Source: Hedera helix (Eukaryota > Streptophyta > Magnoliopsida > Apiales > Araliaceae). From it: 64,000 nt of DNA. Where the stretch lies: contig OX359280.1 of assembly GCA_947179155.2 (NCBI GenBank), positions 9,289,501 to 9,353,500 of the forward strand. The letters are read 5' to 3'. This document shows positions 35,446-47,946 of the stretch, one piece after another (position 1 is the stretch's first letter; every line of letters begins with the position of its first letter). A model generated the notes under the pieces. It was given only the letters and a program-made list of their open reading frames with translations, ran no database searches and was not told the origin of the DNA. A program made the position numbers and the translations under genes.

Positions 35446-38400
35446 ATCTCCCACTTGCACTAAAGCCAATCGCCCTTTGGTATCCCTATACCATTCTTCT
35501 CTAAGTGGCGTACAAATTGCTTAGTAAATGCTTTAGTTAATGGATCTGTAATGCTGTTCTAAGAGTCTACCATCTTTATGGTGTCGTCTCTTTTTCAATG
35601 ATTCATCTAATCATATAAAAGTGCCGCAACACATGTTTGGATTTCAGATGAGACCTAGGTTCCTTGGCGAATTAAACTCCTTTAATGTTAGGAACCATAA
35701 TAAGTTCTGTAAAGAACTTGTTTAACCAAACAATCACCTTTGCAGCTTCACTTATAGTTATTTACTATGCCTTTGTCACTAAATCAGCAACTCTTTGCTG
35801 TTTGGAACTTTTCCAACTCACTGCAGCACCTTTCATGGTAATCATATTACCTGAAACGGATATGTTGTTATCTTGGTTAGTCTGAAAAACTTGAGTTTGT
35901 TAAACCCTCTAGTTTTATATCAGACCCATCATTAGAAACTCTTTTCTAATGTTCTTCTCCAGAATTGAACTGATATCTGCTTATCATACATAAGCAACAT
36001 CAAGTCTAGTACATTTCAACGAATCAATGTACGTCCCTTGGGTCAAGCCGAGCATCCTTTATGATCTATCTCTATAGACCTTTATCCGGAATAAAATGTT
36101 AGGATGTTCCACCCAAGTCCTTACAGGAAATTTTTTTAGACAACCACATCTTTACTGATTGTAGCATCGGTATGTCATTCCTTATCGATATTATATCATC
36201 ATATAATACTAGAGATGTCACAGTGCTCCCACTAACCTTTGTACACACTTTGTTCATCCTTGTATTTGATAAAATCAAACTCTTTTGATTGTCTCATCAA
36301 AACGGATGTTCCATCTTCGAGAAACTGGCTCCAATCCATAATTGGATCGTTGTAACTTACATACTTGATTCGCTCCATCTATATGGAGACAAATTCTTTT
36401 GGTTGTATCATACATACATCCTTTTGTATAGTAAGTTGTTACTGCAAGTAAAATCCTAATGGATATATGCATTTTCACTAGTGAAAAATTTCATCTTAGT
36501 CAACTCATTGACCTTGTTTGAAATCTTTTTACCATTAGTTAGGTCTTATAGGTCTCCACCTAGCCATCTGCTTTAGTCTTTCTCCAAAGACCCATTTCGG
36601 ATTTTATGGTCATCAGCCATTTCTCTTGAGTATCTAATGCTCATACCTCATCGTATATATTTGGATCATCATCTACTATGATGCGTACCTTATCATCATC
36701 CACTATGATGAATCCATACCATTTAGGTATCTTCGGTACTAAACCAGATTTATGACTTGGTTGTGGTACAATAGGTTTATCTACTTATACAAATTCCTTC
36801 ACTTGATCTGTAGTATTTTGTGGTTCTTGAACTTCTTCAAGATCTATTTTACTCCCACTAACCCTTTAATGAAAAACTCATTTTCCTATAAGGCAGCGTG
36901 TTTCAAACAAACACCTTTTAGTTAGTCGGATTATAGAAGTGATACCCTAAACTTTCTTTAGGATATCCCACAAGTTTACACTTATCAGATCATGTCCCTA
37001 GCTTATCTTTGTCAAACCTTTTGACATAAGCTAAACAATTCAAATCTTAACATGCTTAAGACTTGGTTTCCTCCCTATCCATGACTCATATGAAGTCTTA
37101 GGGACGGAATTTGAAGGTATCTTATTTAGTAGATATGCAATCGTTTCTAGAGCATAACCCTAGAAGGATACTGGAAGATCGGTAATACTCATTATGGATC
37201 ATCACCATGTCCATTCCGTGAGAATACCATTTCGCTTGAGATGATCTAGAAACTTACTGCTTAAGTATTCCCTTCTTGATCTAATCGAAGAACTTTAATA
37301 CTTTTGGCATTTAGTTTCTTTACTTCACTTTTGAATTCTTTGAACGTTTCAAACGATTTGGATTTGTATTTCATCAAATACATATATCAAAATCTAGAAT
37401 CATCAGTGAAAGTAATGAATGAATACCTTTCTCTTGCATCTGTTGTCATAGGTCCCACACACGACTGTGTGTACCATCTCTAACAACTCCGTAACTCGCT
37501 CTTCATGTCCACTAAATGGAGATTTAGTCATATTATCCATGATACAAGATTCACAAGTTGTATTTGATTCATAATCAAAAACTCTAAAAGCTTATCTTTA
37601 TACAACTTGTTTAGTCTTGTTTCATTAACGTGACCGAGTTAACAGTATTGCATGAAGGTATGATTCATATCATTTTTTGCTTTTAGTTTGTTCAAATTGA
37701 AATATTTTTCATGTAAATCAAGTATACAAAGTCCATTAAGTAATCAACCAGTTCTAAATAGAACATTATCATTATAAACAGAATAACGATTGTTCACATG
37801 GAACTGAAATAATGTTTCTAAGAACTGGAACATAGTAACAACTTACTAACTTAATAGGCTTGCCCGTAGGCAGTGCTAAATTATAAGTTCACATAGCTAA
37901 TGCAGCAACCTTTACTTCATTCCCCAACACATGATTACTTATCATTTATTTAGCTTTCTACTTCTGCTTAGTCTCTGCAACGACTTGCATATGTGAGACC
38001 ACCAGTCGGAATCTAATTCCTAAGTAGAAACTTGACTTATAGAAAGTTCTATTTCATTATGAATAAATCTATATCTGTAGCTGAAGTTTCACTAAACTTC
38101 TTCTACTTAACTACTACAACTCTCTTACAGTTGTTCTTCCAGTGTCCCAGCTTATCGCAATGAAAGTAAACTCCTTTGCCCTCGGGATCACTTTTATTTA
38201 TGTCCTTTGTTTAGCCTTTCTTTTGCCTTCTACTCTTTCTGACTCCTCAGAAATACCTTTGGCCATCTCCCTCCGCTTAAAAGATTCATCTACAAGTAAA
38301 ACTTTGTTTTTCTAGGAAGGAAAGCGACTCTCAACAGTCTTCAACATAGTAAGCAAATCAGTTAAAATGACTTCTAGCTTATTAATGTTTGAAGTTCACA

Positions 38401-40844
38401 ACATATTGTGAATTAGAGTCAGTGAGTGACTGCAAGATCGAATCTTGACTCAACTCTCCATCCTTGACAAAACATGTTTGTCCTAATTGATCAATCCAAT
38501 TGATCATCTTTAGGACATGTGTCTTTTACTGTAGTGTCATTGGTTGTTATAGATCGAAAGAGCTCCTTAGATATCTTATATCTAGTTGACCTACTTTGCT
38601 CACCATACAACTATTGAATGTGCAGCAATATAGTAGGTGCATCCATTTTCTCGTGTTGACGCTGTAACTCGATACTTATGGATGTGAGCATGATGCATTG
38701 AGCCACCTTTGCATCATCTTGCCATTTAAAATAGCAATCTCTTCCTCAGAGGCTTAGTCTACAACGTTTGTAGGAATAGACAAATTAAGGACATTTGCTA
38801 GCTTTTCAGCATTGAGAATTTTTCTCAAATTTGTTTAATCAATCCGAACAATTCGGTTCGATTAATTGTTAGCATCTAATATGCTATGCAGTGTTAGTGA
38901 ATTAAACATAGCAATATTCTTTAAGTGAATTAATAACAACATTAACATGCATTCATTTTATTAATTACCAAAATAAATTAGGTCTTTATTTAAAATGGTG
39001 TCTCCCACTATTTTCATCAAACTATATTACCCTCCTTATATAGTTCGGCAAATCTAGTTAAAGATTTGCTAGTGAGAATAAGGATCCTTTTTCAAATGTA
39101 TATAGCCTTGTGTGACACAACAAACGATATATAAATAAATAGGTAGACAACTCTTGTCAATTACATTAACATGTAACTCCTTTTATTTTGCCTCTTAGAT
39201 TATTATGATCATGTGTGACACATCCAAATCAAAATTATCCAAGTTAAGTCCAACCTAGCATTTTCTTATATTAGAAGAGAAAAAGACCGTCCTTGTGTGA
39301 CACAACAAAACAGTAATGTTCAATTCTTTTTATAAACATCAAATGTGATAAAACAACATCTCAAAAAATTAATATAAGCCTTGTGTGACACAACAAACTT
39401 ATAATGATTATTTGATACTCTATCGTTTTACCATGCTAGAAGGCGACGTTCGATATTTTTAATAAATATCTTTGAACGTTACAACTTAATATTATGAGTA
39501 GTAGAATAAATAAATTAGAACAATTCTAATTTTATTTAATTGAATTAAACTCCTTTAATTCATGAATTAAACATTTTAATTCATTTTATAAATAATATTT
39601 ATTCTACATCATGAGGGGTTTATTAATATTAATTGTCTCATCTTGTTTAGCGCACATGCACATATATATATAAAATACGCGTCATATTAATTAACATGCG
39701 AAGCATGTTTGGATAATATATAATAAATATATATTAAGCATGCACATATAGAATACTATATTCTACTTGGATTGATTACGGACTTTTATTCTAGTTTGGT
39801 TTATTCGAGCCACCAAATAAACCAATTGGTCAAACCTAGGGTGCAAGAATAAATTAAATTAAATGTAACTATTACATTTAAATTTGGGTTCCATCACAAA
39901 CAGGTCTTCATGCGCTCTTTGTTCTTTTGCTCCAATTCTTCAAAATAATTCTAACTAATCCTATTACAAATTATTTACAATAAATAGAAACCTTGATCAA
40001 CAGTCAAGGGGAAGTACATAGGAGGGAGATAGAATTATACATAAGAAAAATTAGAAAGACGAGTTACGCAGACCCCATTTATTAAAACTCATTCATTCAT
40101 GCATTTAATTTAAAATTAAATCCAATCACATTGGTCAATAGTCCATAATCAATCTCATTTATTATCATATATATCAACATATATATTAATAAATAATATT
40201 CATCTCATGAATTAAATAAAACATTCCATATATGTATTGGTATCATTTAATGGGCAATTAAAGTTGCATGAAATCTAATTGCATAATTAAAATAAACCAT
40301 TTATTTTAATTATAAAATCATGTAAAAATAAACTATTTATTTTTATTATATTTTTATATTTTTTGGATTTTTAAAATTACCCAAAATAAACCTTTTTATT
40401 TTTTATAATTTAAAAAATCTGCTTAAAAATACAAAAATAATTAAAAATCCGGAAGTTGCAAAATTACGGAAATGCCACCGCGCGCGGAGGCCCCGTGTAT
40501 TGCGCGCAGTAGCTTCCCCCGCGCATTGCGCGCAGAAGCTTCCCGCGCCTTGGGCGGCCCGTGCATTACCGCGCCTTGCGCGCCTCGGCAGTGTCCGCGC
40601 ATTGCGCGCCTGTTTCCTGTGTCCGCGCATGGCGCGCCCTGGCACTGTAGCAGCCGCGAGGTCTATTGTAGCAACACAGAAATTTTTTAAAAAAAAACTT
40701 TTTTTTTTTCCTTTTCAAAACACGATTTTTGCAATTGATTTTCAATATCCATGATTCTATACAACAAATTATGCCCAATAAATTGTTCTAAACACATACC
40801 CATACATATATGAAATTAAAATAATTAATAATTCACATAAGTTT
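35446..40844 (-). pseudogene. Copia gag-pol, heavily decayed
   Basis: Recognisable pieces on the minus strand, 5' to 3': a gag knuckle at about 38166-38122 (FHCDKLGHWKNNCK; the first Cys is Tyr); a GAG-pre-integrase block at about 37690-37440 (LGHVNETRLNKLYKDKLLEF, then KSPFSGHEER); and RT at 36478-36275 (VCKLQRSNYGLEPVSRRWN, the equivalent of the VCKL-SIYGLKQASR-W block). The polypurine tract AAGTGGGAGAT adjoins the LTR at 35446-35456. Stops and frameshifts are frequent everywhere. The catalytic YVDD motif of RT was not found. The region is about 5.4 kb, slightly over the usual coding length plus leader. Confidence 0.85.
40440..40660 (-). other. GC-rich palindromic cassette in the copia leader
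   Basis: Within AT-rich DNA this stretch contains several dyads: CGCGCATTGCGCG at 40520 and 40596, CGCGCATGGCGCG at 40624, and GCGCCTTGCGCGC near 40571. In the element's sense the centre reads CAAT. It lies between the PBS and gag. Frames seen here on both strands are by-products of the lack of A/T-rich stops. Confidence 0.7.
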
Positions 40845-40858
40845 GGCTCTTGATGCCA
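40845..40858 (-). other. Copia primer binding site
   Basis: The minus strand reads TGGCATCAAGAGCC one base inside the LTR, close to the TGGTATCAGAGCC used by tRNA-iMet-primed copia elements. Confidence 0.8.
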
Positions 40859-40859
40859 C

Positions 40860-42843
40860 TGTTGGTTTGCAAAAATTATGGCCTACATATAATCAAATTA
40901 TATAAGCGCAACGGAAGCAATAAAATTAGATTTTAAAAATTTCTGTACAAACCAATAACCCAGATCTTTCTTATGCGACTATTATTAATTGAGGAAGGAT
41001 AAAAGAATTTATACATTTGTAGAACCAAGCTTCCACGGGTACAAGTTCATCTCCCTTTAATCCTTCACGTTCTTCTTCAAATTCACCGATTAGATTCCAC
41101 GGATCAATGTTAGCTCCCCAAGTGTTGAGCCTTTAGAGGTGATCCACCAAGAGATCTATGAATTAAAGAAGTGGATTATGGTTTCTCCAAACCATGGGTG
41201 GCTAGCCCTAATTCTCTCTCTCTCTCTAACTCTTAGATCTAGAGAATTATGGAGTACTCTCTCTCTCTCCTTATGAAAGAGTGTGTAACATTGATCTATG
41301 ATAAGACTCCTCTTATTTATAGATCTAGTCAACCCTCCTAAACTATTCAGGATTAGGGTTTTAATTTAATTCCCAATTTAATTAGGAACTAAATTAATTA
41401 ATTACAATTCCTAAACCATTTAGGAACTTAATTATTTAATAATGAGAGTACTTCTTATTAATTAATTACTAAACCATTTAGTAACTTAATTAATTATTAT
41501 AATTATAATTCCTAAACTATTTAGGAACTTAATTATTTAATAATAATATTACTACTTATTAATTAATTCCTAAACCATTTAGGAACTAAATAATAATACT
41601 AGTAGTAATAATAATAATAAAAATAATAGTAATAATAATAATAATAAGACTCCTCTTATTAATTTATAATTAGTATTTCTAAAATACTAAATTATAAATA
41701 TTAAGCTATTTAATTTATTCTATCATCATAGTATAAATTAAATATACTTAATTCATTATTACAATTATGCCATCCACTTCTAAAATAAATATTACTCTTT
41801 TGCAGTGTGACCCTTTAGGTTCTCCATATTAAACCGATTGTATAATAAATAAATTAGAACAATTCTAATTCATTTATTACGAATTAACTCTTTAATTCAG
41901 AATAAATAATTATTCCACAATAAGGGTAAGCCCCCTTAGCGATTAGTCGACTTTCCAGATAATATAGATTTCAACATTTAATCGTAGAAGAACCTTTCAG
42001 CAAATAGTTACCGTACAATTCAATCCTTCTACCAAACAATGTCCCAATCAAATATAAGACACGGAATTTCTGTCAAGTCTTATTTATTTGACTATATGCA
42101 TTTCAATTCATAAATACACAACTCTAGTTAATGTAAATTAGAAACTCCTTTCTAATTCCATTCAACCCTGGCCAGGGATTTCTGAGTTGTCACTTATTGA
42201 ATCGCATAGGACATTCTCTCCCTTTACTGGAAGTGGTAGATCCTTTGTTGATCATTCATCTATTTCCATATGTACCTTATTATACCCAATCACATCCTTT
42301 GATATACCAATAGGTCTTAAGGAATATGTCAAAGTATAACTTAGTACACACAAGATACTAAGATGATCTCAAGTCTAAGGATCACTTTTACGACTATCAC
42401 ATAAGGAACTCCTATTGACAGACGAGTAAAACTCCATTAGGTGTTCCTTGAGCGAGTCACGTTCAGTGAACTTATTCTCTAATAAGCACCTACATACTTG
42501 CTTTAGTGTCTCTACACAAATGATTATGAGATCAATCATCCTTTTCATAAGAGCAAACATAGTATGTACCAATCTATCCGGATCTACTAATCCCCTTTTT
42601 AGTGATTCAACGATTAGGAACAGTTTTAGTTTTGAGCTATCTTGAATTTAGATCTCATTAACATGATCCTCATCATGGTTCTAAAAGCTTTGTTCGAAAA
42701 CTATGGGTTTATCCATTTGATTAATTCAAGTAATTAATCATGAATAAAGAAATGCCTTGATACTTTTATTAATAAATGAACAAGATTACAAAGTATATGC
42801 TTATCACATCAAATGTGATTGGCTTGAGGGCATACTACTTTCA
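40860..42843 (-). repeat. Copia 5' LTR (right copy in the window)
   Basis: It has the same length (1984 bp) as the left copy and differs from it by only scattered single bases, roughly one per 80-100 by eye. The TATA box is at 41312-41322. The target duplication GTGAT follows immediately. Confidence 0.95.
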
Positions 42844-44550
42844 GTGATTATGCAGTGGGAGCTGTTTTGGGTCAAAAAGTTGAGAAAACTTCTCATGCTA
42901 TTTATTATGCCTCGAGGACTTTAAACGATGCACAGAGAAATTATTCGACCACTGAGAAAGAACTCTTAGCTGTTGTTTTTGCTTTAGAAAAATTTTGATC
43001 TTATCCGCATGGTACTAAAGTTATTGTTTATTCTGATCATGCAGCTCTTCGTTATTTGATGACAAAGAAAGAGGCAAAACCAAGGTTGATAAGATGGAAA
43101 CTTCTCTTAAGTGAATTCGATTTGGAGATCAAGGACAAAAAAGGGACAGAAAATAGTGTTGCGGATCACTTAAGTCGTTTAGCGAATGTGCAAGATGAGC
43201 TTCCTCTACAAGAAACGTTTCCTGATGAACAATTGTTCTCTGCATATAAGAAATCACCTTGGTATGCAAATATTGTCAATTATTTGGTTACTAACATTTT
43301 ACCTTCTAATTTGTCTAAAGCTCAAAGGGATAAAATAAAAAGTGAAGCAAAGTACTACGCGTGGGATGATCCCTACTTATGGAAACATTGTGCGGACCAA
43401 GTAATTAGAAGGTGCGTCCCTGAAACTGAATCCTATTCTCACTTTTTGTCATTCATATGCGTGTGGAGGTCACTTTGGATCTAAGAGGACAGCAAGAAAA
43501 GTGCTTGACTGTGGTTTTTATTGGCTATCTCTATTCCAAGATTCATATTTGTTCTGCAAGTCGTGTTGCAATTGTCAAAAGACAGGTAATATATCCCAAC
43601 GAAATGCAATGTTGCAAAACCCCATACTATTTTGTGAAATCTTTGATGTTTGGGGTATTGACTTTATGGGACCATTTCCTGTGTCGTTCGGTAATGTTTA
43701 TATTTTACTTGTTGTCGATTATGTTTCAAAATGGGTGGAAGCCAAGGCCACAAGGACTAACGATTCTAAAGTGGTTGCAGATTTTCTCCGTACTAACATA
43801 TTTTGCAGATTTGGAGTTCCTAGAGCTCTAATAAGTGATCGAGGCACTCATTTTTGCAATCGAACTGTGGCAGCTTTGTTGAAAAAATACCATGTCACTC
43901 ATAAGGTGTCGACTGCATACCATCCGCAAACTAATGGACAAGCAGAAGTGTCGAATAGAGAGATCAAGTCCATTCTCGAAAAGACAGCAAATCCAAGCAA
44001 AAAAGATTGGAGTTTACGATTGGATGATGCTTTATGGGCGTATAGGACGGCTTATAAAACGCCTATTGGTATGTCACCGTACAGATTAGTATTTGGGAAA
44101 CCATGTCACTTACCTGTGGAGCTAGAACACAAAGCTTATTGGGCTATTAAGAGTTTCAATATGAAGATGAGTGAAAGTGGAGAGCATAGGAAGTAGCAAA
44201 TACAAGAGTTGGAGGAAATTCGTAATGATGCTTATGAAAGTGCAAGAATTTATAAGGAGAAAACAAAGGCTTTTCATGACAAGATGATCTCGAGGAAATA
44301 ATTCAAGATTGGCGAGAAAGTTCTTTTATACCAATCTCAACTTCGGTTGTTTCCAAGTAAGTTACGTTCTCGTTGGATTGGACCTTTTGTTGTTACTAAT
44401 GTTTTTCCACATGGTGCAGTTGAAATTCAAAGTATGGAAACTTCTAAAGTAATCTAGGTGAATGGTCATAGACTCAAGCATTTTCATGAAAATTTTCAAA
44501 AAGAAGACGCAACTAATTTCGACCTTAAGGATCCAATTTATATTACTTGA
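42844..44550 (+). pseudogene. Athila RNase H and integrase (second part of gag-pol)
   Basis: It continues the frame cut at 33461. RNase H reads YAVGAVLGQKVEK, YYASRTLNDAQRNYSTTEKE and YSDHAALRYLM, with a TGA at 42996. Integrase has a zinc finger (HSYACGGHFG, then CKSCCNCQ) interrupted by a one-base frameshift near 43430-43440. The catalytic core shows all three acidic residues (D in WGIDFMGP, D in ISDRGTHF, E in QAEVSNREIK), and the Athila block HLPVELEHKAYWAIK follows. The C-terminal GPY/F-like part (LRSRWIGPFVV) is broken by TAG 44194, TAA 44299 and TAG 44455, and the frame ends with TGA at 44548. No envelope-like ORF follows. Confidence 0.95.
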
Positions 44551-45984
44551 GAAGGGAAGCATGCTGTCGAGCCAATGACAAAAAAAAAAAAAAACAAAGG
44601 CGCTGCTTGGGAGGCAACCTAAGAAATCAGATTTGCATTTCTTTCCCTTTTTCTTTTTATAGTTATTTCTGTTTTTTCTTTGCGTTTTAGTTTACATTGG
44701 GGACAATGTAAATTTTAAGTGTGGGGGAAGGGATTTAGGATATTTATTTTATTTTTAGGGAATTTTAGAATTTTGTTTTATTTTTTTAAAATAAAAAATA
44801 AAAAAATTTTAGGAAATTTTAAAACCTAAAAATTTTGAAATTTTGAATTTTGTGGGTATATTCATTGCAAACTCTCACGAGACAAAACTCGTCCACTTGG
44901 GGTAACCTTGGGGTTTAAAGGCTTGTTGCACATTTTCTAAGTGTAACCGTGTTTCCTACGAAAATGGGGTAGTTTTTTATTTTTATTTTTTAGGATGAGT
45001 CATTTGAGCAATGAATTAATTAGATTTTAAATTTTTAGCCAATGATAAAATTGTGATTTTTATTTAATAACTCTTGGAAAAAGGATAAATTTTTGCTTAG
45101 TTTAAATTTTTGACTTTTTATTGATTATTACTTTGCTTGAGATCCTTTAAATTTTTATGCACTTATATCCATTTGTTTGAGCTAGTTTAAATTTAGAGAA
45201 AGTTTAAATGGTTAAATGCTTATGAAAGATATTTTTGAGCTATATATCTTCTTTGATCATTATTTGAAGTGAAATATATATCAAAATGTAATTTGGAGAA
45301 GATGATTTAGGTAATTTTTCTAGGATTATTATTGGAAAAAAATCTTGTGGTGGGTTGAGATGGAGCGTAAAACGCATTCACTCATAAACACATGAAAAAA
45401 CGAGATGGAGCGTAAAACGCACTCGCTGGTGAGATGGAGCATAAAATGCACTTACTGTGGGAAAAAATGAAGAAAAAAAATGGGATAGAGCATAAAATGC
45501 ACCCATTAAAAGAAAAAAAGAAAAAAAAATGAAAAAAATGTTTGAAAAAAATTGATATCTATAATCCTAGTGTGCTTCATTAATTAAAAATCTTTTGATC
45601 TTCTAGTTATATGTGTCTATATTAATGGAAAATGATGACAAAAGTAAGACTATAGAATATTGTTGTTAAACTAACCATTTTTGATATCATTTATGAGACA
45701 TTTAATTATGTGAGCGGATCTAAGTTTTTTGCTAGTTCAATACATTTGGATTCACACACACACGAAGGGTCTTGAGTAAGTAAGATTAATAAATATGTTA
45801 AAATTCTAGATTTTGCATGATTTTGAAATTTTCATTGAGTTATTATTTAAAAAATCTTTGAGGCTGATGTTGAAATTTATATTGCTCTGTTGCTCAAGTA
45901 AGTTGTTTGGTTATTAGTTTTAATTTTATAATCTTTATTTTTGTTTTGCCCGAGGACGAGCAAAAAGCTAAGTATGGGGGTATT
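44551..45984 (+). other. Athila 3' non-coding region of the second copy
   Basis: It is homologous to 24720-26149. It has ctgtcgagcc and ggcgctgcttgggaggcaacc at 44566-44619 (the hairpin arm is decayed, CCTAA), four copies of the gagatggagcgtaaaacgca motif at 45356-45510, and the polypurine tract aagtatgggggtatt at 45970-45984. No coding frame. Confidence 0.75.
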
Positions 45985-47609
45985 TGATAGAGTTAAATTA
46001 TACGATATTTTTATTCCCTAATACTTAGTTTTTATATTTATTGTGTGCTTAAATGTTTAATTATTTTGCTTATTTTGGGTTTAATAGGTTTTATAGGATT
46101 TTAGGTAATTTATGTTAATTTAGATAATTTTATAGTAATTTTATATTTCTTTTTATTTCTGTGTTTTTATTTATGTGTTTTTATTTATTTTTAGTGTTTT
46201 AGGTGTTTTATTTATTATTATGTGGTTTTAGGATTTTTAGTATTTTTATATTATTTTTATTTATTTTTAATTAATTTATATTTATTTTTGTAGGAAAATT
46301 AGAAGCTGAGGGCATTTCTGTAAATTCTGCAAAGATCCAGGGGCAATTTGGTAAATATAGCAATTTGGCAAATGCGCGCCTGGCGCGCTCATAAACAGCA
46401 GCTGCATCAAAACGGCGGCGTATGGCGTCGTTTGGTGGCTAGGAAAAGGAACCGCGCGCATTGCGTGGATGTTAAGGAGTTAAGCGAGCAGAATACGACG
46501 TCGTTTCGCAGCAGAATCGTGCCTAAGCGCGCAATGCGCGCAAGGAGAGCAGTTGACCGGTCAGAGTACTGTAGCGAGCGCCTCGTTTGGTTTACGCGGA
46601 AATGGCCCAAAACAGATTATTTCGGGATTTTTGCTACTTTTTGATTCCAAATTGGATTTTAATTCCAATTAGGGTTAGAAAAATAATTATTTTACTTTTC
46701 TTTTATTTTTAATTGTAAATCCTATTAGGGTTGAACAAGTTAGGAGGTTTATGGAGCCTATAAATAGAGGGTTTGAGACACATTGTAAAACACAACTCTC
46801 ATTAGAATAAAAATTCTCTCTTCTATTCTTTAGTGTTCTCTACAATTATGAGTAGCTAAATTATTTTTCTTGGTTTAAGTGATTGAAGCCATCAAGATTT
46901 ATACACTGTGAGATTTAATTTATTTTAATTGCTCAATTTATATTTTGATTATTGAATATTCTTCTATGCTTAATTTTATGATTGATTTGTTTAATTGCTA
47001 GGAGCGCTACTAGTTTATTATTCATATTAATCTACTGCTATTTTTGAAGCAACTAAGTTTAATAATTGTTTTGCAGATCAAAAGATTATTTTATCTTAGG
47101 AAGAATATTCATCTAAATTAAATGCAAACACGTGACTTGTGTTGTTTAGTTCAACGATCTCTCTAATTCTTTATGCTGCTATTAAATTAAATCTTTAGCA
47201 CGTGCCGGAGGTTGTTTAATAGTAAGGGTATTTAGACCACGTGGCTCTACTTATCTAAAATTAAGGAGAGAGGAGAAAAACTATTCCACCTGTGAGAAGT
47301 TCTTTCTACGGTGAATCTTCAAAATATTAATTGATTTATTTTTGCATCAGTGATCAGTTGTAAATTCTTGATGGTGGATATTAACTTAAACAAAGGCTTT
47401 TTCTCATCGTTTATTTCATTAAATTACTTGCATAATTATTTTAGTTAATTTTATTTAAACTATTTCTTTGATTCAAAACCCCCCCCAGTTTTTATTTGCA
47501 AAAACATAAAATTAAATAATCATTCTCTGTGGGATCGACTCTTGCTTACACTACTACATATTTATTTTTCAAAAGTAAGATTTTATTTTTGGGTGCTTGT
47601 GACATCACA
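45985..47609 (+). repeat. Athila LTR C (divergent subfamily)
   Basis: It has the same ends (TGATAGAGTTAAATTATACG and TGACATCACA) and the same 3' half as LTRs A and B. The GC cassette (46370-46600) differs in sequence while keeping the same kinds of motif (GCGCGCAATGCGCGC, gacgtcgtttcg). The TATA box is at 46759. The divergence from LTR B shows that the two LTRs of this copy did not come from one transposition event. The frame 46348-46644 overlaps the GC cassette and is not a gene. Confidence 0.9.
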
Positions 47610-47617
47610 CCAAATTT

Positions 47618-47655
47618 TGGCGTCGTTGCCGGGGATCGAACCCGGGTCACCCGCG
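47618..47655 (+). other. 38-nt tRNA-Asp-derived tail after LTR C
   Basis: After ccaaattt the sequence matches the complement of the 3' half of plant tRNA-Asp for 38 nt with one mismatch (position 6, C to T): acceptor strand, T arm, variable loop and part of the anticodon stem. A normal PBS in this family is 18 nt (see 23434-23451). Bases after 47655 no longer match the tRNA. Confidence 0.8.
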
Positions 47656-47946
47656 ATGTCAGTTAGACCCCAACTTTTGTTCTGTTAGAGGGGTTGATGG
47701 TAGTAAATCCTCACTTTTTGGTTCATTAGAGGATAATCGTTGTTAGGCAACTTGTGCCTTGAGCGTTTATAGAAGTATGCCACTTGTTGAGTCTGTACTA
47801 AAACATTGGTATGTGAATATAACTGTTGTTATTTCCTTGTTTAAATCAAATGTACTTGATATATAGTTTTGAATTTAAATGTTAATTTGACTAACATAAT
47901 GCGTAGAATTATAAGTGTAAGTCTAAGATTTGCTCTTTAGCAGATC
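47656..47946 (+). other. Untranslated leader before the Tekay gag
   Basis: Non-coding, ending in tttgctctttagcag|atcATG, a good 3' splice-acceptor match directly before the gag start. Nothing else recognisable. Confidence 0.4.

Larger units (their letters stand above)
33462..42843 (-). mobile_element. Complete-ended Ty1/copia retrotransposon, minus strand, 9382 bp
   Basis: Its two 1984-bp LTRs are flanked by the perfect target duplication GTGAT (33457-33461 and 42844-42848). It sits in the RNase H codons of the Athila pol, whose frame resumes exactly after it. On the minus strand the order is LTR, PBS (TGGCATCAAGAGCC, tRNA-Met type), a GC-rich leader, gag with a decayed knuckle, pre-integrase, RT remnant, PPT (AAGTGGGAGAT) and LTR. 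Despite near-identical LTRs the interior is full of stops and has no frame above about 70 codons in the element's sense. Confidence 0.95.

Noticed and set aside
44551..45984. Search for an envelope-like ORF typical of some Athila elements
   Set aside because: All frames are short and broken in both copies, and composition is AT-rich non-coding.
47618..47655. A tRNA-Asp gene
   Set aside because: Only the 3' half is present, it adjoins an LTR at the PBS position, and no A box or 5' half follows on the minus strand.
21752..47660. Target duplication around the Athila complex
   Set aside because: Left flank catag and right flank atgtc (or ccaaa if the tRNA-like tail is excluded) do not match, so insertion into the Tekay element is inferred from order only.
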